From positions 77,111,745-77,175,744 of the forward strand of contig NC_083599.1 in assembly GCF_020882245.1 (NCBI RefSeq): a stretch of DNA of 64,000 nucleotides, written 5' to 3'. This DNA is from Rhopalosiphum padi. Its lineage: Eukaryota > Arthropoda > Insecta > Hemiptera > Aphididae. Shown here one piece after another: positions 11,279-23,154 of this stretch. Position numbers and translations under genes: made by a program. Below the pieces are notes generated by a model that did not search any database, was not told the DNA's origin, and saw only the letters and a list, made by a program, of their open reading frames with translations. The stretch's first letter is position 1, and each line of letters opens with the position of its first letter.

Positions 11279-13375
11279 TTATATTTTGGTAGAATGAATA
11301 ATTGGTAGAGCAATAAATTTATTGTTATTAGGTAAAAGTATAACTTTTTTTTTAATACTACCAATTTCATACCAATTAAAATTATTATACAATTCATCAA
11401 CTATATAAATGCCTAATTTGGATGATTTTATAGGATTATTAAACATTATGTGTTTGTTTTTAAATTTTTTACATATTAAAATAACTTCATTTAAATTGTT
11501 GTTGCATATTATATTAAAAACTTTTACAACATCATCATCAGTAGTTAGAAGGTAGGAATCAGCTTCTATGTTTGTTTTTATTGTCATTGTTTCCAATATG
11601 ATACAGGTAAATTGGTTTCCTTTCAATGCATTTTCTAATATTGGTCCACGTACATGTGGTCCACTAAGTTGATATGGAGCAATTTGAGTTTGAATTTGAG
11701 TTTTTAAATTACAGATTTCATTATAGCTTTTGACAATTTGTTGCAAAGGCTTATCCGGTTTCCTCAACATTTTTTTTAGAGAACCCATGAAATTTTCAAA
11801 CGGAAATGCTGAACAGTTATCAAGTGGTCCAAACTTATCATAGTCGTCACAAATATGTGTCAGGCCATGTACATTATGGGATATCAAATAAGAACCATAA
11901 ATATTTTCAAAGTTTTTTACAAAATTGTCTAATAATTTTCTGGCAATATTGATAAATTTAGCATGGTCTGGACTGAGCAGTAAAGTCATTGCTATACTCA
12001 AACCAAAAAAATGTTTCCAATGTTCAACAGTCAATACATTTTTAGTCACAGTTGTACCAACATATAACAAAAACATGCGAAACTCTGTTGCCTTCCAACG
12101 GTTTACTTCATCAAGCTTACGAGTTTTTCTGGCAAACTCGCATGGAATATTAACTTTAATATCTTCAAGATGTTTTGATATTTCTCTGATTTTCCATGAA
12201 GGATATCTAACACTTACTGGACCTTTGATCCACAAAAGAATCAATTTCCTAACAACACCAAGACACACTAAATGCATGTAATCCAGTGAAAAATTGTTTA
12301 CCACATCAAATGAAGGTAATGTTGATATGAGATATACATTACCAACATGATGGTCTTCATTGGATTGCATTACATAATTTTCATGTGTCCTCTTAGATGG
12401 ACACCTTGTAGGCGAAGTAAAGGGAAAACACAATCTATTTGATAAATATAAACCTTCATGTTCGCACCTTGAACACGAAAAAAATCCACTGTGTCCTTTA
12501 GTTTTTAATAAAAACGATTTTGCTGGTGCATCACAGCAAAATGTGTCTATATACAAATTATACACTTTATTATTAATACAAATACCAGTATTATTTAATA
12601 AATGTGCTTCGTCAGTAAATGATTTAATAAAACTGTTGCTATAAGCAGGTTTTTCTTTGCCACAATAAAGTCCAACTAGAAAAACTTTATTATTTTCCGG
12701 ACGAATGTATGCTAGTATAGGCCAAAATTGTTCTGGATTACTTTTAAAAATTGGTAACCCATCAACTCCTACCACAATATGGATATCATTATTATTTTTC
12801 AAACATTCTGGAAAATTGTTTTTAATACCATTCAATATACCAAAATGGTGATATATTCCAGGTTCAACAGTTTCAAAATTATAGGGCTCAACAGTTTTTG
12901 ATTGCAAAATAGTCCTTGAATCTTTAGGCAAATCTTTAAAACATTTATGTTGTTTTAAAACAACTAATAGTTTATTTAATGCATTTTGTGGAATATTAAA
13001 ATCAACTGCCCACTTAGCAATTAATGTACGGAAAAGAAAAGTTTGATCATATGTTTCATTTATAAAATAATCTTCATCTTGTTCAGATTCTGATGAAGAT
13101 GAAGTAAATATTACGCTTGATTTTTTATTTAAAAACTCAAAAGTTAAATCTTGATTTTTTACTATTTCTTGAGGGTTCTGATTGGTAGAAGATTTGTCAA
13201 TTGTTAGTGGTTGAAAGCCTGATTGATTGTTTGTTTGAGAAGAAAAATTGCTATTTATTGTAGTAGGACCATAATTTGAATCACCCATAACAATTCCATT
13301 ATCCCTTTCTAATTCTTCTTGAATTCGTCTTCGTTTTGATCGAGCACTTAAATGAGATTTTTTTTCAAAATCCAT
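11279..13375 (-). CDS. tnp2-like DDE transposase of element B, intact
   Basis: One uninterrupted frame of 698 residues from ATG 13375. An upstream in-frame ATG at 13414 would add 13 residues, but MDFEKK followed by a basic SKRRRI is the more natural start, and copy C also starts with an RRRRI-type motif. Approximate layout: Ser/Asn-rich acidic N-terminus; first Asp in VGVDGLPIFKS (~205); second Asp in CCDAPAKSF (~282); C-x2-C finger FSCSRCEHEG (~300); DYMHLVCLGVVRK (~366); candidate catalytic Glu in FPFENFMGSLKK (~527). This matches the animal tnp2/EnSpm-like families as I remember them. It should cut and join the ends of element B in the nucleus. Exact superfamily is not settled from sequence alone. 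Confidence 0.8.
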   Translation of the reverse strand: MDFEKKSHLSARSKRRRIQEELERDNGIVMGDSNYGPTTINSNFSSQTNNQSGFQPLTIDKSSTNQNPQEIVKNQDLTFEFLNKKSSVIFTSSSSESEQDEDYFINETYDQTFLFRTLIAKWAVDFNIPQNALNKLLVVLKQHKCFKDLPKDSRTILQSKTVEPYNFETVEPGIYHHFGILNGIKNNFPECLKNNNDIHIVVGVDGLPIFKSNPEQFWPILAYIRPENNKVFLVGLYCGKEKPAYSNSFIKSFTDEAHLLNNTGICINNKVYNLYIDTFCCDAPAKSFLLKTKGHSGFFSCSRCEHEGLYLSNRLCFPFTSPTRCPSKRTHENYVMQSNEDHHVGNVYLISTLPSFDVVNNFSLDYMHLVCLGVVRKLILLWIKGPVSVRYPSWKIREISKHLEDIKVNIPCEFARKTRKLDEVNRWKATEFRMFLLYVGTTVTKNVLTVEHWKHFFGLSIAMTLLLSPDHAKFINIARKLLDNFVKNFENIYGSYLISHNVHGLTHICDDYDKFGPLDNCSAFPFENFMGSLKKMLRKPDKPLQQIVKSYNEICNLKTQIQTQIAPYQLSGPHVRGPILENALKGNQFTCIILETMTIKTNIEADSYLLTTDDDVVKVFNIICNNNLNEVILICKKFKNKHIMFNNPIKSSKLGIYIVDELYNNFNWYEIGSIKKKVILLPNNNKFIALPIIHSTKI

Positions 13376-15699
13376 CTTACAAAATCTAATAGAAATTAAA
13401 GCAGTAGTTCCCATAAAACCGCAATAATATATATATATTATTGTTATTATCCATAAATAATAATTGAATAATTTGTGTCCAATAAGTATATAATTATAGT
13501 ATGAATAAAAAAATATGAATAGTTAAAATTGATAGAATTTATGATAAATATTAAGTTTTAAACAAATGTCTAAAAATTATATGTTTAAAATAATATTTTT
13601 GGGATATATGTACTATATTATGTACCTACTGCACTGGGTATAACTTTCACGATTTAAATATTTTATAATATGTAGTAGGTGCATTTGGGTATATATATAT
13701 TATATATATATAATGGGTTTACACCCAATAGTACTAATGTGTGATTTAATAATATTTCACAATTTTATACTTCATGAAATATTATAATACTATATGCATA
13801 TGTAATATATGTACCTAAAATGTGTGCATATATTCTTCTATGAGTATTTAGTTGGATAATACATATAATAGAATAAGTGAGACAACTTTTTATTTCAAAA
13901 TGTAAAACAAAATAAAAATAAAATCTAGTAGTAAATAGTACCTAAAATTAACTACCTATAAAATAATAGTACCTAGGTAGGTACTCAACTTTTTAGATAC
14001 CAAATAATTATTAAATCAATGACAAATAATTTTACACTAATTTCTAACAAGAAATTAATTAACATTTTCTTCCCCATCACTGAATATTAATAATAATAAT
14101 AATAATAATACAATCGAGTAAACAGTTGAAATAACTATATAGTGTTATGTTGTGTAAGAACAGTTTATGAATTAAATAAAAACAAAATAAAACATAAAAC
14201 ATTAAAAATTTAAGGATCATATAGGTACCTAGGAATTTACTGTTTCACTCTATTGTGTTATATATTTATATAACAACTAATATGTTAGTTAAATACAATT
14301 GATAATTTATTAAAAGAAAACTTTATCCATTATATTATACACATTAAAACTAAAATAAGTATGTTGTACGTACTACGTGCAATATATTTTAAGATTACTT
14401 ACACATTACTAATGGATAGGAATAAGTATATTAATTGAGAAATGTATATAATAAAACATTTTGAATAGATAGAAATCAGATTTTTAAAGAATAATAATAT
14501 AGGTACGTACCTATTATTAATACTATATATTATACTATATATACTATTTATACTACCTATTTGTACCTACTACCTACCTATAGTAACAACTTACAATTGT
14601 ATTTAAATAAACAATAAAAAAAATTAAAAATATCAAAAAATTAAAATTTGTATGTCCTTATTATATTACTTACCTATAAAACAGTTGTCTGGGTAGACAC
14701 TTCTGTAGTTTATTGAAGACTGAAGTTATAATAATATAATGATAATTAATAGCCAAAGTGCCAAAGCTAATCGTAATATAATAATATTATTTCACCAAAG
14801 TAAAATGTAATGTGCACAATACCGTAAAATCTGAACAATATGATACATATAGACACGGAGTATTTACGAGTAGCGGCTATACCTTCGACGTTCCATGGAA
14901 AAATAACAGTGAGAAGATATGTGTTTATTGTGACTGCAAGACACACGGACGGTTATTACTGGGAAAATCCTAAATCGGGTAAATGCATTCGTTATCATCG
15001 TCTTCGCCATCGTCCGATAGCCGTATTTCTAATTTTAAATCAAGGTGGGGAATAATTTTATACTTAATACAGATAATATTTTAGTCGGTGTCTGACGACT
15101 ATTATTATATATTTATATAACAATGGTTACTACATTGTTAACACTATTTTTTTTATAGACCAACTATGCGATTTTAAATCGGTTCGATTTTATTCGCTTA
15201 AACGTTACAACACAAAGCATATAATATAATCAATAATCATTTTACGCAATTAAAAGCCGCAGCAGATATCATCATTACCTATTTTAATTATTTGATATAA
15301 AAATTAAAACAATCGTGGAAACACGCACTAATACATTACTACATATGTAATGCAGACCGTGGACGCGCGAATAATAACTTCAATTGATTTGAATATCTTA
15401 TTCTTTCAAAATTAGTAAGAACAGTATTTAAGTATTATAAGAACTACGATAGAAAAAGATTCCTTAAAATCCATTGTAAATAAATAGGTACTCCAAGAGT
15501 AAAAAAAGCTAGAGGTCCTCGGGAGAGGAAGAGGAAGTCTAATATAAGACCATAAAAACATAAAATCTATTGTCTTATACACATAAAAATACATATAAAA
15601 TTTAAATAGGTACTTTAAAATTAAAATCCCAGTCATAATTATTATAAGACAATAAATTTCTTAATATCTTACAATATAAAAATAATATACTACCTATCA
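13376..15699. other. Upstream region of element B, no convincing gene
   Basis: AT-rich, with many TAGGTACCTA-like words, a TAATAATAATAAT run near 14090, and an alternating TA block at 13690-13715. A short open frame at 14840-15055 (+) has no recognisable domain. The basic stretch encoded near 15515-15560 (KKARGPRERKRK) is too short to call. It presumably contains the transposase promoter, which I cannot place. Confidence 0.4.
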
Positions 15700-16150
15700 A
15701 TATTATTTTAGTATTTCATTTTTAATATTATATTAATCAAATATTAAAAATATAATTTAAACAACCCATTTTTGATAACGCAATGATAATATATTAAGAA
15801 TATTATTTAAACAATCCATATATATAACATAATAATAATGTATTCAGAATATTATTTTATTATTTCGATTGTGATGTCATATAATTAATACATTCATAAT
15901 ATAATTTAAACAATTCGTTTTTAATAACATATTAATAATATAAACAGAATATTATTAAATTATTTCATTTATAATTTCATATTAATAATATATTCATAAT
16001 ATTATTTAATGAACGATTATTTAATGTTATATTAATAATATATTCATAATATTATTTAATGAACGATTATTTAATGTTATATTAATATTTTTCTTATAAT
16101 ATAATAATTTTAATGAAAATATAATATTAATAAAATATTATCATTCCGAA
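15700..16150. repeat. Tandem array framed by inverted arms, right end of element B
   Basis: The arm 15705-15745 (CATTTTTAATATTATATTAA) is complementary to ~16090-16135. Between them about six diverged ~60-bp units recur with ATTAATAATATATTCATAAT and AACAATTCG/AACGATTAT cores; the last two units are near identical. This mirrors the foldback plus tandem loop at the other end of the element. Confidence 0.7.
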
Positions 16151-16163
16151 AATGCTATCTGGG

Positions 16164-16971
16164 AGATAAGCTTGTACTGGTACCATTAAAATTTTATCAT
16201 GACCTTCAACAGTTTTTTTTTCTTTTGTATATCCAACAACAATTGTGTCTGGTTTAAAGAAAACATTATGTTTTAAAAAAGTTTTGGTTTGGTGGTATTC
16301 AGTTTTAACACTGGAAAATGAATTTTCTACAACTTCAAACATATTTTCAATTTCTGAATATTTTGAAGAGTTAAATTGCCTCATAACTAATAAAACTTCT
16401 TTTTTAATATATACAATTAAATCACTAGAAAACATGTTTATTATTCCTTCAATTATTTCTTGTAACAAAGATCCAGTTACATTTGATTTAGTCATTAAAT
16501 TAGCAACAAAACTTAACACAATTTTTTTATACACACTTTTATTTTAAATGGTGGTAAATTTATTATTTCAGTATCATGACTGTCATCGGAAGAAACTAGT
16601 TCATTCAATAGAACTGATTGTTCAGATAACTCATAATTTGTATGAGTAATAAAAGTAGTAAAACTATCCAAATTATGAAATTGTGTATAGTTTATATTTT
16701 TATTTAAAGGGTCATTTGTAATTGTTGTATATTCATTTGATTCTGAATTAGTGAATTGAGAAAAATGATTTTTATTATTTCCTTGGTTTTTGATATGTGA
16801 TCTATTTAAATGTTGTCGGAATTTGTGTAAACCTCGAAAATCACGGTAACAAAAAGGCTGTTTACAATAATAGTATGATTCTTTACCTAAGTTATGAAGA
16901 ATTTTTAAATGATAAATTAATTGAGGTATACTCCTCAGTTTCAAGTTACAAAGAAAGCAAATATAATTCAT
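16164..16971 (-). pseudogene. Element D transposase, N-terminal zinc-finger part
   Basis: Starts at ATG 16971. It encodes a C2H2-type finger region: CFLCNLKLRS, then H-x4-H spacing, then YYCKQPFCYRDF with HKFRQHLNRSH. A one-base frameshift near 16530 joins it to a second frame (SFVANLMTKSNVTG) running to VPVQAY, where element B interrupts it at 16164. The continuation is at 7674-5898. The finger probably binds DNA; the rest belongs to the transposase. The stop at 16127 lies inside element B and is artificial. Confidence 0.65.
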
Positions 16972-17007
16972 AATTATATATTTAATTTACTTAAATAATA
17001 TTAATAG

Positions 17008-19170
17008 TTATTTAGTATTTAAAATTTCAAACTTATTTGAGATAGAAGAAGTTATGGAAGATATCTGGTCATATTCAGTCTTAATTCCATAAATGTGATG
17101 TTGAAGAAAAATCCATGACTCGTAACATTCGCGAGGATATGCACAATCAAGACCAAAGTATGCTTTAAAACAAGCATCTATTGCTTCTAATGGACTGTTG
17201 AATGTCCACAGTTGATCATCTACACGAACGTAGCTTTGACTTATAGAACTTAAATCTTCACCCACTAAGTAAACGAAAGGCTGTATAGTACAACCATATT
17301 GGGAATATTTATTTTGCCTTTGAATAATTTCTGAACTTATTTGTGTTATATTCTGTGAAAAATAAAATATATAAACCTGATTAAACTAACCAATATTTAT
17401 ACCACTTAGTTATGTAATTTTAATGTTAATGTATACTTTTATTATATAATATGAATATTTTAAATGGGTATAACATAACTTACTGGAACAAATGTAACAA
17501 ATGATTTGGTAGATTCTTCCCAAGATGGTTTCCAATTTTTTTTCACACCACTTGCATCACATTTTTTAATAACAGTTTTTGTTGGAATAAGATATGGAAT
17601 CAATAAAAGTTTAAGAACATCAGCAGTCTTGTGATCTAAAAATTACACATAATTTTAGTTTAAATCATAATAATTAAATATTTTGTGGTCCTCATTATTA
17701 ATACACGTCTTAATATGTAAGGTTACATGTATATTATGATCACACAAAAGCTAAATAAATAAATAAATATGTAATTTATTTTTTATTTAACATTGAATTG
17801 AAGTCTAATAAATTTAAAAATATTAAATTATTAATTATTACTACTATTATGAATAATAATAATTTTTTTTTTTTTAATTATCGACTATCAATTATTATAC
17901 CACAACCACACCAGAAATGATCACTTAATTTATCAATGAATAAATTAATTTAGTCATTAAGTAAATTTAAAACTTTAATGTAAAATTATACATTGTAATT
18001 GAGTCTAGTTACAAAATAATTTACCTTCATGCAGTTGCACCGAATCTAATTTGCTCAATAAATCCTTAGCATGTTTGTCCTTGGTAGAGCTTCTTCTAAA
18101 ATACTAATATATTTAATACTGTAGACCATTTTTTTTGATAAGCTTGGAAGTCTGTGAACAATGATTTCTGTGATGGATATTCCAAAAAAAAATCTTCAGA
18201 AATCTACATAAAAAAAAAAAAATAATTTAATGAACCCCTAAGTACATATTATATGAATAATTTTTAAAATAAAAACAAAATTGGATAACACTTACTAAGT
18301 CATGACCTTTAGGACTTCTTAAAATGACCCACGACTAAAAAACGTCACTGAGGTTTCGTTTATTACCAGTTGAAACTTCAGATTTTCTGATTTCATGTGT
18401 CAAAATCCATTTTTCTTTTACTTCTATAAATGAAGAAGAAAGTCCTTCAGTCTGAAGCCATTCTTTTGCTTTTTTAATATCACCTAAGTAAAGAAGTGAA
18501 GTGTGTAAATAAAGTGTATATTTTATTTAAATTTTAAATCAAAATAAGTACTTACTAGAAAAATCGGTAGTAGATTCAATGTTAGATAATGGACTAGACT
18601 TTCTTCTATCTAACTCAATAGCCCCCACACTTCTCAATCTTCTAGCCACATTTTTCCACCGCTCAACCAATTTACCTTTGGCATGCGTTTGGTTAGAACC
18701 TTCCGCTCTTGCTGGTAAAAAGTAAACTCTCTAAATAATGCATCACCAAAATAAAATTAATTAGTGATAAGATACAATTTACAATAATAAAATAATAAGC
18801 AATACCTATATAAAAACTTAAAACATAGATATAGTAGTATAATTTTATCAACTACATTTGATTTGCATCAATGAAAAATAATTAAAATTGTAAAATAATA
18901 TATATATATAATCCAATATAACTTGACTGAATTAAACTAGTAGTTTTTTTTTACATAGGTATGATTCTTTATGTATAATGAGTGTCATTAATCTACTACT
19001 TATAAAATGCTACAATTTAAGTCCTAGATAGCCATAATGGTTGTGTTAATTTAATAAATAAATGGAAATAGCAAATTAGGATACAATTTAATTTTAAAAA
19101 TATTAACCTATACCAACCTGTTCTTTCAGGTATTAAACTTGATATTTTTCGGAAAAATAAATCAGTGCCC
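17008..19170 (-). pseudogene. Accessory gene of element D, decayed, multi-exon
   Basis: Recognisable exons: ~19170-19118 (FFRKISSLIPERT), ~18713-18556 (GKLVERWKNVARRLRSVG), ~18482-18302 (KKAKEWLQTEG), ~18206-18012, 17635-17484 (LLIPYLIPTKT, WKPSWEES) and 17352-17008. An in-frame TAG interrupts the third and a stop/frame shift near 18105 breaks the fourth. The last two exons stay open and end at 17008, 37 bp before the transposase start at 16971. I recognise the layout as that of an accessory ORF accompanying zinc-finger transposases of this kind in insects, without an assigned function. A 5' portion may be missing. Confidence 0.45.
17641..18011. other. Intron of the element D accessory gene
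   Basis: AT-rich, with simple AATAAATA and poly-T runs. I see no gene or strong repeat. Confidence 0.4.
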
Positions 19171-19239
19171 CTAAAAATTATAAGTATAAATAAAATGCAT
19201 TAATGTAGTGTACTAGTGTCACTGTGTCACCCTAATAGC

Positions 19240-19440
19240 ACTGGAACTTTTAAGGAATTCCGGAGGAACTTTCGATGGAACTTAAGGGAATATTAAAGGA
19301 ACTCCTTTTTTATTCCTTGTGTATTCCAAATGTCCGCATCTAGGGAATTCCATAAGGAAATACCTAAGAAATTCCATAAAGAAATACCTAAGGAATTCCA
19401 TAAGGAATTCCTATTGAACTCCAAATAGGACTCAAACTTC
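19240..19440. repeat. Degenerate GGAATTCC repeat array
   Basis: The words GGAATTCC, AAGGAAATACCT and CCATAAGGAA recur with spacings of about 12-25 bp. The unit is itself palindromic. It lies between the last exon of element D and the C-terminal exons of element C, where a transposon end would be expected. Assignment to either element is unproven. Confidence 0.55.
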
Positions 19441-20101
19441 TATAACACGTCATGCTTAATTCAAATCAAAATATCTGTACAACAGTTATGGAAAAGTGCT
19501 TCGTTATCTCTAACCCCAACATTTCTTACAATAATGTTATTAAATAAAAACAAAATGTTTAATTTTTAAAATAGTCTTGGTCATTGTGTAATAGAAACTC
19601 AACATTTCATACTGCATAATATGGTGGTATCACATAACACAAAATCTAATGCATATGTGCTTAGTAATTTCAACTCTGAATAATTTTGAGACTAATTATT
19701 ATATTTATTATTAAATACTATATTATACTTTATATAGGTATGACATTTTTGAATTTATTCAAATAAATAATTAATTAATTATAAGTAAAAGTGAATTTTT
19801 AGTCAATATTTTGCTGTTTTTGAATTTGACTTTGTAATCTATCAGTTGAGTGACGTAACCAACCAGTTACAGATTTTTGAACAGTATCATCTGTATAATT
19901 TGGGTAACAGTTTCTTCCAACATCTAAAAAATGTATGAAATATATAAAAATGTGTTTAAAAATGTTGGTACTAATTTAATAACAAATACATACCACATAT
20001 TATTTGAAACAGTTTAAGTTTGATTAAAGCCAACTTTGGATTAGAACATTTTTTAAATGCTTTCCCAGTAAAAGACATTTAATATTTAATTTATATTTGA
20101 T

Positions 20102-23100
20102 ATGCCTCCTATAAGACGAAGCAATTTAGGTAGAAGAACCAGAAATGCTAAAAACCAAGCCAATTACCGATCTAATCGTACTGCACAAGAACGTGACGAC
20201 GGAAATGAACGTGAAAGAATTCGGATATCACAAACGCGTGAAGCGCGAGCGCGACATTCAACTAATAATCGCGCAAGTTTGAATCGAGCTGCTTTCAGTT
20301 ACGATGTGTCAATGGACTACAGTAACTACCAATGTGTTGTTATTGGTTCTATGAACTCGGTTTGCTCACACTGTAAGGCATTAAAATACAAAAACGAAGC
20401 CAATGGATTGTGTTGCGCAAATGGTAAAGTGAAATTGATACCATTGGATCCACCACCAGAACCATTGTACTCATTGGTTTCAGGAATAGGAACAGATTCT
20501 ATACACTTTTTGACACATATCCAACAATATAACAATTGCTTTCAAATGACTTCATTTGGGGCAACAAATGTAGTTCGGGAAAATTTTATGCCAACTTTCA
20601 AGGTATGTATTATAGCAGTTACTCATAATTATTTTAGCGAACAAAATTTTCTGTCACCAAAGTTAAGATGTGTCACTAAACTTCAATTTCTTAATCATTA
20701 CGAAATATATCACTTAGTCATCATATTATATGGTGATTCAGTTTCAGTGACACTTTTATTATATTTTATATTTGATAGATATTAGTTAAAACTAAATATA
20801 TACTTTTTAAGATCAAATATTATTTAAGTTTGATCACTGACAATCCATTAATTTATACCACACCATAATATTTTTTTCTATTTACAGATATAAGGGCAAA
20901 TATATCACAGAGCAGGTTCACTGTTACCAGTGTCAGATAGCGACAACAAATTCCTGCAAATTTATTTTATGGGCAATTCACCACAAGAAATTGATCTGCG
21001 TTGTGCACATAACAATTTAGTAAAAAGGTCTATTGTAGAACAATTACAAACTTTATTTCATCAACACAATCAATTGATTATATTGTTTAAAACTGCCCTG
21101 GATCTAATGCCATCCGATAATCACAAAATTGTAATCAGAGCTGATAAAACACCCGCAGGTCAACATACAAGACGTTTTAATGCACCAACTATTGATGAAG
21201 TTGCTATCGTTGTAGTTGGAGAAAACTTGGAATCCCGTGATATTGTTTTACATCGTCGGAATGATCAATTACAACGTATAAAGGAAACACACCGCTCATA
21301 TGATGCACTGCAATATCCCATTATATTTTGGCAAGGTGAAGATGGCTACGATTTCTCAATAAAAATGATAAATCCCATTACAGGTAACTAAAATATTAGT
21401 TTAGCTATGGCGATAATATCTCGGTCATTATATTATGTATTTTGATTTTATATTTGAATGTTATTAAAACAAAATCTATTTACAGGTTCTGAAACCAACA
21501 AAAAAGTCAGTTCAATGAACTATTATTCATACCGCCTAATGATTCGGGAAAATGAAGATAATCAGAACGCAGTACAAAGAGCTGCTCAGCCACCATCTAC
21601 TACATTAACCAGTTTTTTTGAGACATGCCAAGACGATGATTTCGCACAAACATTGCTATATTCTGAAATGCCAAAATATTATACCTGGAATCAATTCTCA
21701 AGGAGATTTATACGACGGAAACAAGGAAAACCAGTTCCAGGATATACAGATGTATATTCCACCGATGCGATTGGCCGGATTTATTCAGTACATCCAAGCA
21801 ATGATGAATGTTTTTATTTACGACTGCTATTAGTCAATGTACGTGGCCCAACATCATTCCAACAGTTACGTACTGTTGATGGTGAATTGTGTGGATCCTA
21901 CAGAGAAGCCTGTCAACGTTTGCAATTGCTTGAAAATGACGCTCATTGGGATCAAACTCTCAATGATGCTGTAATATCATCACACGCTCATCAAATACGA
22001 ACATTGTTTTCTATAATCATATCTACATGCTTCCCATCAAACACAATTGATTTGTGGATCAAGTACAAAGATTATATGTGTGATGATATTTTGTATCAAA
22101 TACAGAATAGGATGGGAAATCCAAATATACAAATCAGTGAGGAAATTTACAATGAAGCATTGATTTCAATTGAGGACATGTGCTTGATAATGTCAAACAA
22201 ACTATTAATTCAATTAGGCCTGACCGCGCCCAATCGTCCAATGCATGACGCTTTTAACCAAGAGTTGCATCGAGAAAGACTGTATGATCTCAACGCTTTG
22301 AAAGAATTAATTCAAACAAATCTTCCACTGTTAAATGAACAACAGAAGTATGTATTTGAAACTCTTATGAAAGTAACAAATGATGAAACTGGAGGGATTT
22401 ACTTCTTAGATGCACCTGGTGGTACATGAAAAACTTTTTTGATTTCATTAATATTAGCAACAATTCGCTCACAAAATAAAATTGCACTTGCACTCGCTTC
22501 GTCGGGAATCGCAGCAACTTTGCTTGAAGGTGGTCGAACAGCCCATTCAGCACTAAAATTGCCATTAAATATGCAAAGCAATGAAACTCCAACCTGCAAC
22601 GTTTCGAAGAACTCTGCAATGGCAAAGGTTTTGCAGCAATGTAAATTGATTGTTTGGGATGAATGCACGATGGCACATAAAAAATCTTTGGAGGCTTTGG
22701 ACAGAACCTTAAAAGATCCACGGAGCAATAATAACCGATTTGGTGGTGCAATGATTTTTTTAGCAGGAGATTTTCGTCAAACATTGCCGGTGATTCCACG
22801 ATCAACGCCAGCTGATGAACTAAATGCATGTCTAAAGTCCTCCAGTTTGTGGAAACATGTCAAAGTACTTCATTTGGGCAAGAATATGCGCGTCGAGTTG
22901 CAAAATGACCAATCTGGAAACATATTCTCTAAACAACTCATTGACATTGGTAATGGCACATTACCTATAGACATGTTGACTGGCTGCATTAACTTTCCCC
23001 AAAGTTTTTGTCAGTTAACTCGATCAAAAGATGAACTTATTCAGAAGGTGTTTCCAGATGTTTCTCAAAATTACAGAAACCATGATTGGTTGAGCGAACG

Positions 23101-23146
23101 AGCTATACTGGCTGCAAAAAACATAGATGTAAATGAATTAAATTAA
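20102..23146 (+). pseudogene. Helitron Rep/helicase, internally deleted, stop in Walker A
   Basis: Coding blocks: 20102-~20600 (Arg-rich start, C-x2-C-x8-CC finger), ~20886-21384 (Helitron_like_N, GSLLPVSDSDNKFLQIYF), ~21485-22426 and 22430-23146, separated by two short intron-like gaps. After MIRENEDN (~21565) the protein jumps directly to helicase-linker sequence, so the HUH nuclease domain is missing. The Pif1-like helicase follows with Walker A reading GGT-stop-KT (TGA at 22427-22429 in place of Gly), Walker B VWDECTMAHK and GDFRQTLPVIPRS. The frame ends at 23146, lacking the C-terminal helicase motifs. This copy cannot transpose on its own. No Helitron ends were identified; the first ATG lies only ~22 bp from the minus-strand exon, so the 5' end is truncated. 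Confidence 0.75.
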
Positions 23147-23154
23147 CAATAATC

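Larger units (their letters stand above)
7677..16163 (-). mobile_element. Element B: two-gene transposon (tnp2-like transposase + DUF4806 gene)
   Basis: The left end is CAGATAGC at 7677-7684 and the right end GCTATCTGGG at 16154-16163, an inverted pair, flanked by AG on both sides. Removing 7677-16163 plus one AG restores the reading frame of the D transposase across the junction, which independently supports these limits. Length is 8487 bp. Order on the minus strand: repeat-rich end, ~2.3 kb without a clear gene, transposase (13375-11279), DUF4806 gene (11056-8402), foldback end. The two left-hand C residues of the terminus are not mirrored at the other end, a small asymmetry. Confidence 0.75.
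4852..19170 (-). mobile_element. Element D: CACTA-like transposon, split by element B
   Basis: The left end reads CACTAAAAGTGTCAAAG from 4852, the CACTA start expected for this superfamily, followed by subterminal repeats. The minus strand carries two decayed genes: an accessory gene (19170-17008) and a zinc-finger DDE transposase (16971-16164 continuing at 7674-5898). Element B sits inside the second gene. I could not find the matching right terminus, so the end given is only the last recognisable exon. All D genes carry stops or frameshifts, so D is older than B. The stretch 5340-5897 is AT-rich, with no gene seen. Confidence 0.55.

Noticed and set aside
11925..12281. 118-residue plus-strand frame
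   Set aside because: Antisense shadow of the intact tnp2-like transposase.
14840..15055. 71-residue plus-strand frame in the upstream region of element B
   Set aside because: No recognisable domain, opposite strand to the element's genes, and no splice partners found.
19022..19040. CCTAGATAGCCATAATGG resembles the A/B terminus CCCAGATAGCAT
   Set aside because: It lies in an intron between two exons of the element D accessory gene, no partner end was found to the right of element C, and there are two mismatches in the key motif.
22365..22829. Minus-strand open frames opposite the Helitron helicase
   Set aside because: They are antisense shadows of the conserved Pif1-like coding sequence.
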